Source: Anas platyrhynchos (lineage: Eukaryota; Chordata; Aves; Anseriformes; Anatidae). From it: a DNA stretch of 64,000 bases. How positions within the stretch are numbered: the first letter of the stretch is position 1; each line of letters opens with the position of its first letter. Location of the stretch: the NCBI RefSeq assembly GCF_047663525.1, contig NC_092590.1, positions 20,706,001 to 20,770,000 of the forward strand, in the 5' to 3' direction. The position numbers and the translations under genes were made by a program. A model generated the notes under the pieces. That model ran no database searches, was not told the origin of the DNA, and worked only from the letters and a program-made list of their open reading frames with translations. Shown in pieces: positions 62,821 to 64,000 of the stretch.

Positions 62821-63830
62821 TAAATTGCATTTTAAGAGTTGTCAACAGAAAAATATCACCTTTTTCTCACTCTGCTGATTTGTATTAGTTCTGAAAAAGA
62901 GAAACAAATCTATCTATAATTTATTTATTAATTTCACTGTCTTGATAGGGAAGCCTGAAAATGGATGAGTATATATCGGATTGAAGGAACAAGTTTTTAT
63001 TTGGACCTTCCTGATAATTCCTGTATATAAGTAGTAAAATCTTTTGGCACTGATTTACTGAATACTACCCCAATAAATCACTGCAAAACAGATCAAGTCT
63101 TTATGAAAGACATTTACTACTAAACCTGCTTATCATTCTTTTCCCCATTTATAATTTTCTTGCATTCTTGTGTTCATATGCATACAAGTATATCTGATAA
63201 GGAAAAAAGTATGACTTTTAAATATTTTATGTTATATTATTGGCTAATTATTGAATAAGTTGTACAATAACAAGAAATGCTATTTCAGAAGTAACAGAAA
63301 TGAAACGTTCATGAACTTTAAATATATTCAGAGAGAGAAATCAAAGCACAGAAAATCCACTGAACACGGAATGTACTGAGTTTTGGTGACTTCCAAAAGG
63401 ATATGTGATTTTAAAGGTTTAGAAAAATCTGTAAAAAAAAAAAAAAGACTGCAATAATATATCTTTATAATATAATAAAGTATAATAATCTGGACATAAA
63501 CTAATAGAAAACATGCCAAAAAATGTGTCTAGCATCAGAAAATAAGTCATATTAGGAGGCCCATAAAGCAAACATTTTGCAATTCTGCACCTACAAAATC
63601 TGCCTTGGATAGAAGATAGTAGAATAAACATAAGCATGGTGAAGACAGCTGCACATTCACTGGAGTGAAAGCAAATAGTATGGAAAAAAAAAAGGAAAGG
63701 TGTGAATTGCCTTATTCATCTAATATGATAACTCAGAAACCTATCAGTAATCATCTAAAGCTACCATCCTGAAACCTTACATAAAGCTCAATATCATTTA
63801 CAAAACTCTCCTTGCAAAAGAAAAAGCAGC
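62821..63830. other. AT-rich unique DNA, no gene seen
   Basis: Only short A runs (63433-63446, 63685-63694) and chance open frames are visible. Confidence 0.55.
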
Positions 63831-64000
63831 CTATATATGTATATATATATATATACACACATATGTATATGTATATATATACATATATATACACACACAT
63901 GTATATACATGTACATATATACATATATATATAAAAGAAAAATATTTATATATATATATATATAAAAGAAAAATATATTTATATATATATATATGTTGTA
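63831..64000. repeat. TA-rich dinucleotide array with internal duplication
   Basis: TA runs alternate with short CA and TG runs (63831-63932). Then the module 'ataaaagaaaaatat' embedded in TA runs occurs twice (63931 and 63962). The array continues to, and may pass, the window edge. Confidence 0.93.

Noticed and set aside
1..64000. CRISPR arrays, prokaryotic operons, rRNA or tRNA genes, integrated bacterial or viral genes
   Set aside because: No regularly spaced repeats, no cloverleaf with A/B boxes that I could recognise, no long open frames and no GC or codon shift indicating foreign genes, other than the solo LTR and the CR1 relics.

Overview
The window looks like an AT-rich, gene-poor stretch of a bird nuclear genome. 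The evidence is several fragments of chicken-repeat-1 (CR1) LINEs ending in the avian TTCTATGA-type 3' repeat, one of them with recognisable reverse-transcriptase C-terminal coding sequence. There is also a well-delimited solo LTR of an endogenous retrovirus type I associate with birds. I see no Alu, L1 or B1-like elements. There are no bacterial operons, ribosome binding sites, CRISPR arrays, rRNA or tRNA genes that I could recognise. Species cannot be fixed from this sequence.

No complete protein-coding gene can be supported. Open frames are short, many begin at non-ATG codons, and they are about as frequent and long as expected by chance in AT-rich DNA; the longest (about 130-160 codons) are chance runs or antisense reads of CR1. 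The best hints of transcription are all on the + strand. The strongest is a candidate terminal exon (36504 to about 36830) with a good 3' splice site, two competing open frames and a poly(A) signal. Two short splice-flanked segments lie at 13061-13107 and 17411-17480. The window is therefore either intergenic desert or large introns, possibly with the end of a gene or a lncRNA near 36.8 kb.

Layout: 1-13 kb is unique AT-rich DNA with a CR1 tail (1230-1415), an RFX-type X-box (2128) and several A tracts. 13-24 kb has the two short exon candidates, a (GATA)13 microsatellite, the solo LTR with AGGAG target duplications (18435-18910), a CR1 tail (20515-20620) and an unidentified GC-richer segment (23450-23750). 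25-32 kb is the CR1-rich part (25731, 26437, 30794) with a strong CTCF-like site (25944). 32-50 kb is mostly unique, with the terminal-exon candidate and blocks that read like conserved noncoding sequence. 50-64 kb has a 15-bp bulged hairpin (50105), a GC-richer island (52150-52680), further noncoding blocks (near 53.0, 55.1 and 61.3 kb), a purine mini/microsatellite (56109-56241), two palindromic structures (60361, 62772) and a terminal TA-rich array (63831-64000).

I did not find a demonstrable new biological system. The most useful leads are the exon candidates, the RFX and CTCF sites, the putative conserved noncoding blocks and the hairpins. All need comparative or expression data.
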